A stretch of DNA of 64,000 nt from Uranotaenia lowii (lineage: Eukaryota > Arthropoda > Insecta > Diptera > Culicidae), in assembly GCF_029784155.1 (NCBI RefSeq), contig NC_073693.1, forward strand, positions 333,028,009 through 333,092,008, written 5' to 3'. This document shows positions 47,601 through 59,540 of the stretch, in pieces (positions within the stretch are counted from its first letter, which is position 1; the number at the start of each line of letters is the position of its first letter). The translations under genes were made by a program, and so were the position numbers. The notes under the pieces were generated by a model. That model was not told the origin of the DNA. It did not search any database and was given only the letters and a program-made list of their open reading frames with translations.

Positions 47601-48840
47601 ATTTTTGTCATTTTTGTCATTTTTGTAATTTTTGTCATTTTTGTAATTTTTGTAATTTTTGTAATTTTCGTCATTTTTGTAATTTTTGTAATTTTTGTCA
47701 TTTTTGTCATTTTTGTCATTTTTGTAATTTTTGTCATTTTTGTCATTTTTGTCATTTTTGTCATTTTTGTCATTTTTGTCATTTTTGTCATTTTTGTCAT
47801 TTTTGTCATTTTTGTCATTTTTGTCATTTTTGTCATTTTTGTCATTTTTGTCATTTTTGTCATTTTTGTCATTATTGTCATTTTTGTCATTTTTGTCATT
47901 TTTGTCATTTTTGTCATTTTTGTCATTTTTGTCATTTTTGTCATTTTTGTCATTTTTGTCATTTTTGTCATTTTTGTCATTTTTGTCATTTTTGTCATTT
48001 TTGTCATTTTTGTCATTTTTGTCATTTTTGTCATTTTTGTCATTTTTGTCATTTTTGTCATTTTTGTCATTTTTGTCATTTTTGTCATTTTTGTCATTTT
48101 TGTCATTTTTGTCATTTTTGTCATTTTTGTCATTTTTGTCATTTTTGTCATTTTTGTCATTTTTGTCATTTTTGTCATTTTTGTCATTTTTGTCATTTTT
48201 GTCATTTTTGTCATTTTTGTCATTTTTGTCATTTTTGTCATTTTTGTCATTTTTGTCATTTTTGTCATTTTTGTCATTTTTGTCATTTTTGTCATTTTTG
48301 TCATTTTTGTCATTTTTGTCATTTTTGTCATTTTTGTCATTTTTGTCATTTTTGTCATTTTTGTCATTTTTGTCATTTTTGTCATTTTTGTCATTTTTGT
48401 CATTTTTGTCACGTTTGTCATTTTTGTCATTTTTGTCATTTTTGTCTTTTTTGTCTTTTTTGACATTTTTGTCATTTTTGTCATTTTTGTCATTTTTGTC
48501 ATTTTTGTCATTTTTGTCATTTTTGTCATTTTTGTCATTTTTGTCATTTTTGTCACTTTTGTCATTTTTGTTATTTTTGTCATTTTTGTCATTTTTGTCA
48601 TTTTTGTCATTTTTGTCATTTTTGTCATTTTTGTCATTTTTGTCATTTTTGTCATTTTTGTCATTTTTGTCATTTTTGTCATTTTTGTCATTTTTGTCAT
48701 TTTTGTCATTTTTGTCATTTTTGTCATTTTTGTCATTTTTGTCATTTTTGTCATTTTTGTCATTTTTGTCATTTTTGTCATTTTTGTCATTTTTGTCATT
48801 TTTGTCATTTTTGTCATTTTTGTCATTTTTGTCATTTTTG
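41665..48840. repeat. 7.2-kb satellite of the 9-mer TTTTTGTCA
   Basis: Most of this block is TTTTTGTCA repeated without interruption. Its left flank (41690-42205) uses 11-base units, first TTTTTGTGTCA then TTTTTGTGTAA. An 11-base block also recurs at about 43062-43340. TTTTTGTAA variants cluster at 44090-44195 and 47620-47735. Single-base indels near 45155, 46156, 46793 and 47180 shift phase. Open frames of up to 1159 residues (for example 44093-47572 plus and 43332-46154 minus) are repeat artefacts. The assembled length should be treated with care. Confidence 0.97.
41690..42205. repeat. 11-bp unit block of the satellite
   Basis: Two successive zones, TTTTTGTGTCA and then TTTTTGTGTAA, with occasional ATTTATG variants near 42015-42030. 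The units differ from the 9-mer by one extra GT. Confidence 0.9.
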
Positions 48841-48989
48841 AAAAAAATTAAAATTAATTTTGAAAATTTTTATTTTTTTCTTTAAGGCTTGTTTTTCAAA
48901 CTTTCATCGTTTTTTCCCGAGAATCTGTTCTTGCAAGTGTTATCAAATTGCCGTTTCACAGAGTTCAAGCTTGTTTTTGGCACGTACGC

Positions 48990-49780
48990 CTAGTAGTAAA
49001 ATAACCTTAAAAATCTAGATTTAATGCCTTCACCATTTCTTTATTCCATTGTAGCCAAAAATGTGAATCGAAAGTGAGATAAGAAAAAAAATGTAGCGGC
49101 AACTCGAACCCAACAAATCCCAAGGGCACATCTTTTCCGCATTCGCTAGTCCACCGGAAAAACATCGAAATGCATTTTCTGACCATCGTTTCCCCCCCAC
49201 AAGTTTCTTCTCCCATTTTAACATTTTTATTTTTTCGTTCCACACAATGCAAGTGAGTATTCAGAATGCAGCAAAATTTAATGCCCATGTGCATTTGCAT
49301 AAAAGCTTTTCTCTCGCCCCGTTTCTGATGTTGACTCTCTCTCTCCAGTGAATTTCCCGGTCAAATCGTAATGCTTGTTGAACCAACAAACACAAATAGG
49401 GAGAGCGAATAGAAAAAAAAAATAGGGAAACCCAACCAAACCGAAAATGGGAATGAGCCGTTGAGGATTTTCGTTGGGGTTCACCCCGAGATTTTTCATT
49501 TCCATCCAACCAACTAGCTGGGCAACCAAAGGGCCAAGTCCCGGTTCAGTCGGGGCCCAGGAAGAAGGATTGCACTATTTCCGGTTATATCTCACCAGAG
49601 GACAAAACCTCGGTCCGGGATCGCTATCGGTATCCCGGGGCATCCGTTCGTTGCAGGGGAAGGTCAAATGGCTCCGGTACCACTTCCGCTTGGCACTGGC
49701 ATAGTTTCGTTTCGTTGAGTTCGGTTCGTTCGTTTCTTTCCGGCAAAGATTTTTCTGCCGCCATCGTTGTCGAATGGAGT
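48990..49780. other. GC-richer unique island
   Basis: Unique sequence directly right of the satellite. It is less AT-rich, with a TTCGTTTCGTTGAG/TTCGTTCGTTTC pattern near 49708-49738. Overlapping small frames on both strands (49007-49704) show no recognisable domain. Confidence 0.3.
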
Positions 49781-49896
49781 TAGTTTTCCTGTTTATTCAA
49801 GTGTTACTGGCATCAAATTTAGGGCTTCGTTTAGTGTGGGTTGGGAAGAACTTGAATAGCCAAGGAGTTGAATTTAGAGGTGTGCTAAAAATTCTA

Positions 49897-50135
49897 CACA
49901 GTAAACGAAAATTACCGAGTTCGGTAATTTTTTTACCGAAATCCTAACATGTGTAAATCGTTAACTGTTCGGTAATTTTTTCGGTAAAATATAAACGAAC
50001 ATCGGTAAATCGATTCTTCATTTACCGATGTTCGTTTATTTTATTACCGAAAAAACTAACGAACAGTTAAACGATTTACACATGTTAGGATTTCGGTAAA
50101 AATATTACCGAACTCGGTAATTTTCGTTTACTGTG
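49897..50135. mobile_element. 239-bp near-perfect palindromic MITE with TA duplication
   Basis: Starts CACAGTAAACGAAAATTACC and ends with the inverse. TA lies at both borders (49895-49896 and 50136-50137). The arms contain repeated TACCGA words and match almost base for base up to a small loop near 50015. There is no coding capacity. The transcript would form one long hairpin. High arm identity suggests recent insertion. The TA duplication fits a Tc1/mariner-type source, but the family is not identified. Confidence 0.93.
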
Positions 50136-50629
50136 TACGATAAATAACACCAAAACAGAAGAGCTGAAGATAGCTGAAAATGGATGGGAAATATCCTAAA
50201 ATTCACATTAAAAACAAATTTTTGAAATTTCTAATCTTAAGTAGAGATGGCCACGAATTCCAGAAAACAAGCCATACTATGAACCTAGCTTTCAGCATAA
50301 AAATGTATTTCATTAGTTTGTGTACAATCCGTTATAACTCTTTCAAAATACATTCAGGGGTAATAAACAGCCTAAGGCCAAGGTTGCCAAAAAAATCTGT
50401 GTTTAGTAAAAAAATGGCGATGTTTTTTTGTGATGGAAATAGGATCAATTTCTTGAAAAAGTCATGAAAAATTAAGCATTTTTAACATTTTATTTGAGAA
50501 AAATCAATTACCATTACCAATCCTCATATGTTTGTCCAAAGCAATTAAGAAATTCAAAATTTAAGTTGACAAAAAAATAAATTTTGAGAATACAAAAAAA
50601 AAACTTAAATGAATTAAATGAATAAAAAT

Positions 50630-50700
50630 ATTGTGTTCTGTGATACAGATTCTGTGATGAAAACTTGGTCAAAATTCTGTGAAATTAAAGATTTTTTTGT
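50630..50700 (+). repeat. TTCTGTG-type dispersed repeat, copy 2
   Basis: GTGTTCTGTGATACAGATTC followed by TGATGAAAACTTGG and CAAAATTCTGTGAAAT matches the copy at 17845-17930 in order and spacing. Confidence 0.65.
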
Positions 50701-51071
50701 AGCAGCTTGATAAAACTCAAATATCACTATCCTTGGTGCTAGAGGAAACATTTTTAAACATTTCTTTTAAACTTTTGGAATACTAGAAAACGCCTAAAAA
50801 AGGAATGATCTATTCAAAAAGCTCGTAGAAGCATTTATGCATTTATACACAGTTAATTTAATAAATAGATTATTTTGATTTTTGTATAAAAACAAAAATG
50901 GTGCTTTTCTTATTTCGCACTTCTTTTCATAGTTTTGGTTCTCAACGCACATTTCATCATCCAAAAAATGTAAACCAATGCTTGATTTATCGGTAAAACA
51001 ATTTTATATTTTATTTAATTATATTTTAACAAGAATAATACATAGTGGTACTTTTCTTGTTTTGCTTACTG
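50695..51071. mobile_element. Partial copy of the Tc1-like foldback family
   Basis: Matches the right arm of 14204-16856 in the same order: the GCTAGAGGA block, TCTTATTTCGCAC, TTTGGTTCTCAACGC, ATGCTTGATTTATC and the terminal ACATAGTGGTACTTTTCTTG followed by CTTACTG. Only one arm is present, so it is truncated on the left, next to the TTCTGTG repeat. Confidence 0.7.
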
Positions 51072-51098
51072 TTACAGTAGTACTTTATATGTATGACG

Positions 51099-52826
51099 CA
51101 CTGTGGGGCAGAACTATAAAACCTAGGACAAAACCTCTTTTTTTCATTTTTCGAATAAAGTTTGATATTTTTGTGTTTCTGGAAGTTAGAGTGATGGTAC
51201 ATTTTAAATCTAACAAAAAAAGAATTGAAAAATTCGATGATTTGAGCAATTTACTAAATAGGGGAAATTGGGGTTTCGTGAAAAATAAGGAAAAAAATAA
51301 AAGATATCTTTTTAGCTATGTAAAATACAATTTGTTCAATGCATAAAATTTGGTTTGATGATTTGAAATTTACAAAATATCTTGTATAAGTTTTAGCGAG
51401 AATAGTATGACATAAAAAGGATAGATTTTCATCAATTTCAAACATTTCAAAGTATAATTTTTCAGCGAAATTCCACGCGAAACTAAAAGTAGCTGCTAAT
51501 AAATACGTAAAGTTATTCACCTTTCGTCATGCATTTTTTTGGATGTTTTACCATGAAATTTTAATAATTTTTCTCAGAAACTTTTTCTTTGAATTTTAGC
51601 CTACTGTTTAGTGTGAGATCCTTGGGAGTTGAAATATATTTTCAATTTTTCACTTCAATAACTCAAAAAGTAAAATTAAGTTATTACTGAACTTTTTATC
51701 TTGAACTTTTTCTCAAAAACTTTTTGATATGCTCAGTGAGCTGAGTAGTTTGTCATCTATATTCATGAAAGATTCATGGATAATTTCAATAGCGCTTATG
51801 CCATAACTACTCTATGATCGATATTAAATTATCTTTCTTATGAAAAAATTTCAGTAGCAAGAATTTACGTATAAGAACTCGAATGATGTGCGAAAAGCAC
51901 TACATTTATTCTGTTTTTTTTTTGCAGCTTAAAAAATCTTTGACACTGAATAACGGCTAATGAATGGTTGTCTTTTATCACAAGCTTACAAATAAATAAA
52001 TAAAGTTTAGTTTAATCAAGAAATCATATGAAAAAAAAAACTATTGGACATTCTTTGAAGAAAGATAAAATAAAATAAATATAAAATGTCAATTATTTCA
52101 CACCGTTAAATAAGATGCGATAAAATGCTGAAATCGAAACTATCATCACTGATCTGAACACTGCTTCTAATTTTAGATTAAAACATACTTACAAAAAACA
52201 TCTTCGTTACAAAGCTTTTGGAAATATTCATAGTGTTGACGAAAGCATTCATGGTCAAATATCTATATTAATTATTTATTTCACTACAATATTTCATTGA
52301 AATCCTAGAATTCTAGAATTTTCAAATGTTGTCGGAAAATCGTTAAATCATTTAAATTTCTGTTTTGTAATGAGTTTGGTTGAATTTTCTAACGTGTATT
52401 TTAGAAAATTTGGAATTTCATATTTTTTTGAATATATTAAGACATAAAGTTTAACGTAAAAACTTGTTTATTATCGCAAAACTTCAAGAAAAAATTGTTT
52501 GGGACCACCCGATGGATTTTCTCCTGAAAAGTACGCTGGATAGGGCAGTGTTCCATCTATAATGTGTAAAATTTTCAGACATGTAATTTTTTCTCATTTT
52601 GGAGTTACCATTATCAAGATAAGGTAAACTTATCATCAAAATACCGAAGTATATGTTTTTTTTGTACCTTTCAGAAATGAATAAGAATATTGAACTAGAA
52701 TATCACGAGTCAATGAGATAGCTTTTATTACTGAGAACATTTAATCTGAAGCCATCAAACCTCTTTGAATTTATTAAAAGAAGTAATGAGGTTTTGTCCA
52801 GCACAAAGCAGGTTCTGCCCCACTGT
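51099..52826. mobile_element. Element with CACTGTGGGGCAGAAC inverted ends
   Basis: The left end CACTGTGGGGCAGAAC is matched on the right by the inverse of CACAGTGGGGCAGAAC. After the same spacing of about 12 bases, both ends carry GGACAAAACCTC. The interior is AT-rich with no transposase. Target duplication is not clear, because the right flank runs into a tRNA-like stretch. Confidence 0.55.
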
Positions 52827-52831
52827 GTGCC

Positions 52832-52915
52832 GTGACCAAGACTCGATCTAATGATCTCTGGCTTGGAAGACTTAAACTTTATCCTCGAGGCCCCGGTTGC
52901 AATCACAAAATGCTT
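52832..52915 (-). mobile_element. tRNA-like stretch, possible SINE head
   Basis: On the minus strand GGGGCCTCGAGGATAAAGTT resembles a weak A box, and GATCGAGTCTTGGTCACGG resembles a B box followed by the TTGGTC seen after the B box at 16951-17020. Stem pairing is not clear. A decayed tRNA gene is an alternative. Confidence 0.35.
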
Positions 52916-54597
52916 TAATGGTATAAGATTTAATAGAAAAAGAAAGCTTATTGATGTGTAGAATATTTCCAAATTTTGGCTTTCGATAAAATTAGAAAAA
53001 AAAGAAACTTAAAAAATTTTCAAAAATGTATATTTGTTCACAGTTTATTGAAACCTTCAATATTAAACCACTCTTTTTCTAAAAATTTCCAAACTAGTTT
53101 TTGAAGCTTGAAAGTCCAGTTACCTTAAAAAGCTTGAAAACTCGATCTCTAACCTAGGTTAATTAAAATTAGTCATTATCTATAGTGTTGGCAAATAGTT
53201 AATTTGTGAAGGGATTTATTAGCTTTTGAATCAGATTTAATTGCACATTCTGATTTGACACCTTTAAATAGTTCAAAATAAGTATTTGATACTGGTATCG
53301 GCACCACTTAAAAACAATTCATTTTAATGATCTGTCTTCCAAAACTGTTCTAATGAAAACAAATGAAGAAGTAAAATTTATACACAACTACTTTTATCAA
53401 GATTACAATCAAAAATTGCAAAATTTCACTTGTTGCCTTGAAGTGAAAAAATAAATGAAAAAAGCTTAAAATTGCCACCAAAAAATAATCATTAATTCTG
53501 GCAACACTGCAAGAACCATAAAAAATTAATTTAAGTGTAGAATTTGAATACCGAAGACGACTAGATGTTTAAGACTAAGTGAAGAGTTTAAGATCTTTTA
53601 GTTAATATTTTCCTTAATATTTTATATGGGGTTAAGTGAGAAATAAATTTTTTAACCTAAGTGTCTGCAACTTGTTTTACTTAATTTATTTTTTTTTATA
53701 CTTCGTTGGTAAAGTTTCTTCTTAACATGAAATCTAGAAAATGGAACCTACAGAAATGTTTAAAAGTTTTTCTGAGAATGTTTAATTTATTACATCTCAT
53801 ATTTCTAGAAGATTCCGAAAAAAAAGCTTTTTCAGTTAATTAACTGAGGCAGAAATAATAAGTTGTCACAAAATTGTATATCTATTGTCTGAGAATGAGA
53901 ACTGCATAATGTCCGAGGGCTCAGTTTCCAAATGATAGATTCGGATGTGAAGAACAAATTTTTGTATGGGGCCCAAAAACAATCATGTTTAGAGATTCCG
54001 CAAACGCGATCTTTGGAAAATTTCTACTTTTCGAAGAAAAGATTTTAAAATAATTTGGGTCTTAAAATCATCACTAACCCTATGTATATATTCCACATTT
54101 TGTTTTGGATCGAAGACTTAATGAAAAAATAAAATAAAATGGACCAAATAGATCATTAAAAAAAATTATGGTCTTAAATTTTTTTATTCAACTTACCAAC
54201 ACTTTTTAAATGCCAAGGTTATCAAAAGATTAAAATTTGTGTGCCTTTTAACTTTGCAGTACAAAGATTCACTTAAATCATTTAAGTCTTTGCAAGCATT
54301 TCGATTTTCAAGTAGGTATTTATTAAGTCCAGTTTGATAACTAAGATAAAAAATTTCCCTAATTGAGATTTTAAATAAGGGTTGAATAGAAAATAGCTCT
54401 TGACAGGATGATACGAAAACATATTTTTATAGCAAAGGTTGAGTACAAAAAAAAACGACTCTTTTGATGGCATCGGCAGTAAAAAGCATTCAAAAGAATA
54501 AAATATAAAAAATATTTTTTTTCAAAGAGCTTGCTTATTTTAAATGTTGATAAAATTTTGTAATTTTTTAATTTTTTACGTGTAATTTTAAACTAAG
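52916..54597. other. AT-rich DNA, nothing recognised
   Basis: No gene, RNA or clear element boundary. Confidence 0.45.
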
Positions 54598-54720
54598 GTT
54601 GCCAGATTCCCTGGGTTTATCCGGGTTGGCCTTGATATTTGATATGAAATTTGGGAAAAATTTGGGGTTGCCCGGATTTCATAGGAAGCGCCCGGTTTTT
54701 GCTCGGATTTATTCTCATTC
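54598..54720. repeat. Dispersed CCGGGCAA-type repeat, copy 4
   Basis: Begins AGGTTGCCAGATTCCCTGGG and contains GGTTGCCCGGATTTC and GCCCGGTTTTTGCTCGG. The start is the inverse of the GGCAATCTGGCAACCTT end of the copy at 9781-10135. Confidence 0.6.
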
Positions 54721-55171
54721 TAAAATCAAATTTCAAAAAGTGTACAAGATATAAGCACACAATTGTAATCAAACAAAACGAAATTGGCTCCTTAAAGCCT
54801 AAAGTTATGAGCAGTTTCAAATAAAGAATTTACAAAAAAAATCTGTAAAAAAGCATGTATTTGAAAGTCGCATAAATACACAAAATGGATAAAATAGGTA
54901 CCTTGTCACAAACCCGAAAGAAAATAAAATTGTTCCCATATCAATGATAATTTCGCAAAAGTTCAACCATTTAAAATCCTTCTTTTTATTCTTCTGTTAA
55001 AACGATTATTCCGTTATAGGCATGTCTATACATGTTAAAAATGTGCCGTCATTCTTTGATATTTTTTTATTTTTTTTAATTTAAACTTTAAAAGTCAAAT
55101 TAAACTGGTGCAAATTAAAAAAAAAATAAAGCAACGCTCTCAAAGTTTCTTAAAAAATCAACTTCTCGAAT

Positions 55172-55290
55172 ATGATGAAAAGATTAAAGATACATGAGAA
55201 TCAATGAATTTTTCGAAAAATTCATGATATTTTCGCTTTATGATTTTCCTTTCATTGATTCTCATGTTTTACTCAAACTTTTCATCATCT
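55172..55290. repeat. Inverted repeat, about 40-base arms
   Basis: GATGAAAAGATTAAAGATAC and ATGAGAATCAATGAA are mirrored by TTCATTGATTCTCAT and the following ACTTTTCATCATC in inverse order. A second short palindrome, GAATTTTTCGAAAAATTC, lies inside the loop. Confidence 0.75.
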
Positions 55291-55887
55291 TTAAACAATA
55301 AATGAAAATTTTCAGGAACAAAATGAACCAAAGATGTTATCAAAGCAAAAGATTCGATTAATAAAGTTCTACGGAACTTCAGAATATAAAGAAAAAGTCA
55401 TGAGTAAAAATCATATTAAAATTGATTCAAATTGACAATATCTGTGGTATCTATTGTAAAAGATGGTCAAAAGTTGACTAAATGTTTTTAAATATTTTTA
55501 TTTATTGAAACCTTTTTACGCTTAGGCGAAGGTGTTGTGTTTTGAACGAAGAGGTTCAGATCTGCTCTGTTTTTTAACATTAGTCTAGTTTTCTTGTCTA
55601 GTTCTAGTAGTTGGTTAGTACCAAGTTTTTACAAATTACATTAAAACTTTAAAACATTAAAAAAATCAAAATAAATGTTTTAAATCAATTGTCAACTTTC
55701 CTCAAGATTGCAAGTTATTTTGATTTCAGCAAAAAAGATAATCAACGTCATCTTAAGATATTTTTAAAGCAGAATCAAATTCAGGCTTCAACAAATTTGT
55801 TAAATGAAACGTGTAGTGTCGGAAATGCTTGTAATGATATCTTTCCAATTTTTAAAACGCTGTAGAAATGAGCTTTTCAAGATCATT

Positions 55888-55917
55888 CATCAACATCAAC
55901 ATCATCATCATCATTAT
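55888..55917. repeat. CAT/CAA microsatellite
   Basis: Short run of CATCAACATCAACATCATCA-type trinucleotides. Confidence 0.8.
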
Positions 55918-57544
55918 TTTTTAATTTCATGAAGTATAAAAAAATATAAAGAATCAGTTTTCTTACAATCATGTGGATTTTTTAAAGCATCAATGATTGA
56001 TTTTCCTCGAAATTCATTCACTTTTAAACATTAAACTCAATATTACCAAAACAAGGAATGTTGCTTTAAATCTTCTTATCTTGTTTAAACACTCAAACAA
56101 ATTCACCGTTTTTTTTAGTTTTATTTTAATATTTAGTAAGTTTACCGAATGTTATAGTCAAACAATTTTATTTATTTTTTAAAATAATTTTCAAAGTTTC
56201 ACACTGTTTTTCAATTCCAATTTATTGTATTTGACACCGTAGTCTTCTTGGAAGCCTTTAAATCCAAATCTTAATTAGAAAAACATAGTTTCTACCTTTT
56301 GTCCTTTCCTCCAGGGTCCAATATTTCGACGTCGAAAATATATTCAGAGCATGAAGTTTTGAACTATAAAGCCAGTTTAACTTATTTTTATTACTTGAAT
56401 AAACCTTTTTCGAATCGTTCATTTTTTTTATTTTCGATCTTAGTTTGTAGTTGCAACATTAGAGCTCTACTTTAATGAGCAACGTGTTTTTTCTTTGTGC
56501 TTTCAATATTTAAAACAACACGCTTCAAATTCTTTATATTTATTTTTATCAGTTTCTTATTTAGCTTAAACAAATCATCCATTTCCCAACTTGTAATTTT
56601 TCAGTATAAAAGCTATCAATGATAAATTGAACATGTTGCTTTATAAGAAATTGAAGTTATCATAGTGAAATGTAATTTTTTAGCTTTTATTTTGATAACT
56701 AGAAGAATTCCAATATCAAAAATTATTTTATCACTGAATTTGATTATTGGCACTCTTGAAATAAAATTGATGTTCTTCTTTGTATTCAATTTAATTTTAT
56801 GTTGAAGTTTGTGTTTTGAATAAATTCTATTAAGTTCAAAATAATTTTTTTCCTGATCATGAATTTACAATTCAAAGCGTGTTTAATTTTTTTCTGAAAT
56901 TTCAAAATATAAAAGATCTTTCCACCTATAATACTTTCATATTCTTTCTAAATATTCTACCTTGAATTTTCACAACTCGCCGAAATGTCAAAAAATTAAA
57001 TAAGAAAATATAAAAGCGGAATTTTTCAACCAAGCCTTCAAATGAAAATGAAGAAAAGCAACGTAATTTAAGACGATTTTTAAACAATAATTAACATAAT
57101 TTTGCCAAACAGTTTTTAACTATGATTGATTTTTTAACTGATCTAGAACTTATATAAGATTTCGGATAAAGTTTTCAATCAATCTGGGTTATATTTAATG
57201 TATTTTATATCTGATATTCTTTTGTACAAAGCGTTAAATTTGGTCTTATTTGAAATCTCAAGTTGATGTCGTTTTTTTGGGGTTTTGAAAATATTTAAGT
57301 TAAATATGTAAACTTGTCTGCTAAACATTTTTTCCTAAGCAAATGTCTAGTTCAGAAAAAGGATTATCGTTTTTAATAATTGATTGATGACTTACAGAAA
57401 ATAGCATTGATTCTAAACTTTCCTTTTGATTTATTTGGAATCTTATATGTAAAATAGTAAGAAAATAGTTTTAGAAATCAATTTCCTTATTAACTATGCA
57501 TTTTGGTATTGTCATTATTTCTAGCCAAATTTGAATTTCGAAAC

Positions 57545-57580
57545 ACACCCCCCTCATGTCTTTCTTACGGGCCTGAGTAG
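57545..57580. mobile_element. Possible right-end relic of the hAT-like family
   Basis: CACCCCCCTCATGTC followed by TTCTTACGGGCCTG resembles the right terminus of the element at 9113-12996, which reads CCCCCCCATGAGTC and then TTCTTCCTACGGCCCTG. No partner end is seen nearby. Confidence 0.35.
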
Positions 57581-58019
57581 GAGGACATGATTATTTTAAA
57601 TTAATATGAAAAAGTCCTGTAGATTTATTTCATTTTGATATCATATTTACCAATTTTGTTTTGTTTTGAAAGGAGGAGCTTTTTTAAATTTGGGAAACGC
57701 TTCCATTGCAGATCTTAAAGATACTTCAAAGAAAAATTACTGGTTTTCCTTATTTTCAACACCTTTAGTTTGTCTTTTATGCCTTTATCTTCTATCGTTT
57801 AGAAATTAGAAGTTCTTTTTTACTTTTACACATCGTAATTTTGAAGGTGGAAATTACACAATGAGGCACTGTATTTTCTTCTTCTTAATGTTTGAATTCT
57901 TGATGAATGATTTTTTTCTTCCAAATTTAAGCATTGTTTCTATAACCCTTATTTCAGAACTGCTAGCACCTTTTCATCCATCACATTGGCTTATCGCGTA
58001 AAGTTGTAAAAAAAACGAT
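57581..58019. other. AT-rich DNA, nothing recognised
   Basis: No feature supported. Confidence 0.45.
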
Positions 58020-58640
58020 TACAAAAAACCATTCGATTGTTCCCCGCAGTTTTTTTTCCACCACTGCAGAAGACTTTTATGCTCAGCATTTTGTTGATCA
58101 ACTATACGATTACTGGGGGGATTTATGTTTTATTTTGTTATTCCCCGAAAAAAAGCCGTGCAAAAAATATTGCGATTTTCCCATTCCCAATAGCGAACTG
58201 CTTGCTGTTTTGTGGTTGCATTTGAATATGCTTGAACTATTTCAAGCGAATTTGTTGGCTGTTTTCCCTTCATTCTCAGGCAGCTCTTTTGTGGGCCCAC
58301 ATTCTTCGAAAAAGCGACGACGACGATGGAGTCTTTGCAAGCTTGTTTACGCTCCGAGGAAGTAAATTTCGTTTTCTTAATAATTCTTACTCACGCTCAA
58401 ATGGCCGTGTTCAGTTACTTGGCATAATGAGGTTACGGTTTTATCACTTGACATTTGAAGGCTTCCAGGCTTAACTGCTGATGGGGAGTTGAGGAGGAGT
58501 GAGGGAAAAATTTGCTGGAGCAAAACTTCATTAATGATTCGCTGTTCTCATTACCAAGAAGCAGCAGCAATAGAGTTCCCTGGAAAACGGGATAATTTTT
58601 TTTCTGGAATTGCACTTACAGGATCAGGATCGGTTGAGTG
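58020..58640. other. GC-richer unique island
   Basis: Less AT-rich unique DNA with overlapping frames on both strands (58037-58474 plus, 58433-58615 minus) and no known domain. Confidence 0.3.
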
Positions 58641-58849
58641 GGTTTGAAGTTTTGAAATTTGAATTTTTTATTTTTTTAAAACTTGAATCCTAAAATTAAA
58701 AAAAAAAAATTAATTATCATATTAATGTTCAGACCTTTAAATCAGTATATCTGTAAAATTAAGTTGAAATTTCTAGTTCTTATTGATATTTGAAAAGTCC
58801 AAAGAAAGATCTTGTGATGTTAATAAGTTTAAGCAACATTTTACGTGAC

Positions 58850-59540
58850 AATTTCCGTAAGCGGCTCTTGTTTTGAGTGCAGCCACCGGAAAATTATCAT
58901 ATTCTCATTAATATCCATTTCTGAAGGGCGCACACCGAAACCATATTGACATTACCTCGAAAATGAGAGAAAGAGACCTTCAACAATACCTACTACTTGA
59001 CACTGCCGAATCCACCCACGGGGATTTTCCACCGGAAGGCCTTTTCGCAGAAATTTCTTATTCAATAAACATCAAACCGTACACCGCGAGTTGATTGTTG
59101 ACGATGCTGTTATTGCTATCGAGAATGAAGCGGGCCCAGTCACGTGTCAGTGTGGTTTTCCTTTGAAGTTTTTTTTTTTTGCTCTCTTCTCTCTGCTGCG
59201 GTAAGGGGGGATGATTTAACAACCTATACGCAGTGACACTTCCGGGAACTTCCGGTGTATGGGCCCGCACTTTTGGAAGCCGCAAAAAAGAACACGAGCA
59301 GTCGTCGACGATGGGAAGGGGCCAAAATATTAAGAAAACCGAGTCAAAACAACACGTCAGTCTCGTTTCTTCGCGTCGTCGAGTTGTGTTGCGGTGGTGC
59401 GTCGTCTTATGCGTGTTTACAAGACGCTCAAACGAGCGACGTTCAATCACTGTCAATTTAATTTAGGCGAAAGTATGTTGCTTCCTTGCGTGCGTGGTGT
59501 TTTGGATTTGGAAGTATGCTCTTGATTATGCTCAAGAGCA
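58850..59540. other. GC-richer unique island
   Basis: The most GC-rich unique part of the right half. A minus-strand frame of 132 residues (59058-59456) overlaps two plus-strand frames (59233-59466 and 59255-59461). Its arginine- and serine-rich translation shows no recognisable domain, so coding status is not supported. Regulatory or untranslated sequence is possible. Confidence 0.3.

Larger units (their letters stand above)
54721..57544. other. AT-rich DNA, nothing recognised apart from small repeats
   Basis: Long AT-rich stretch without gene-like frames, holding only the hairpin at 55172-55290 and a CAT microsatellite near 55888. Confidence 0.45.

Noticed and set aside
59058..59456. 132-residue minus-strand frame as a gene
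   Set aside because: Its arginine/serine-rich translation is matched by open frames on the other strand, and no motif is recognised.
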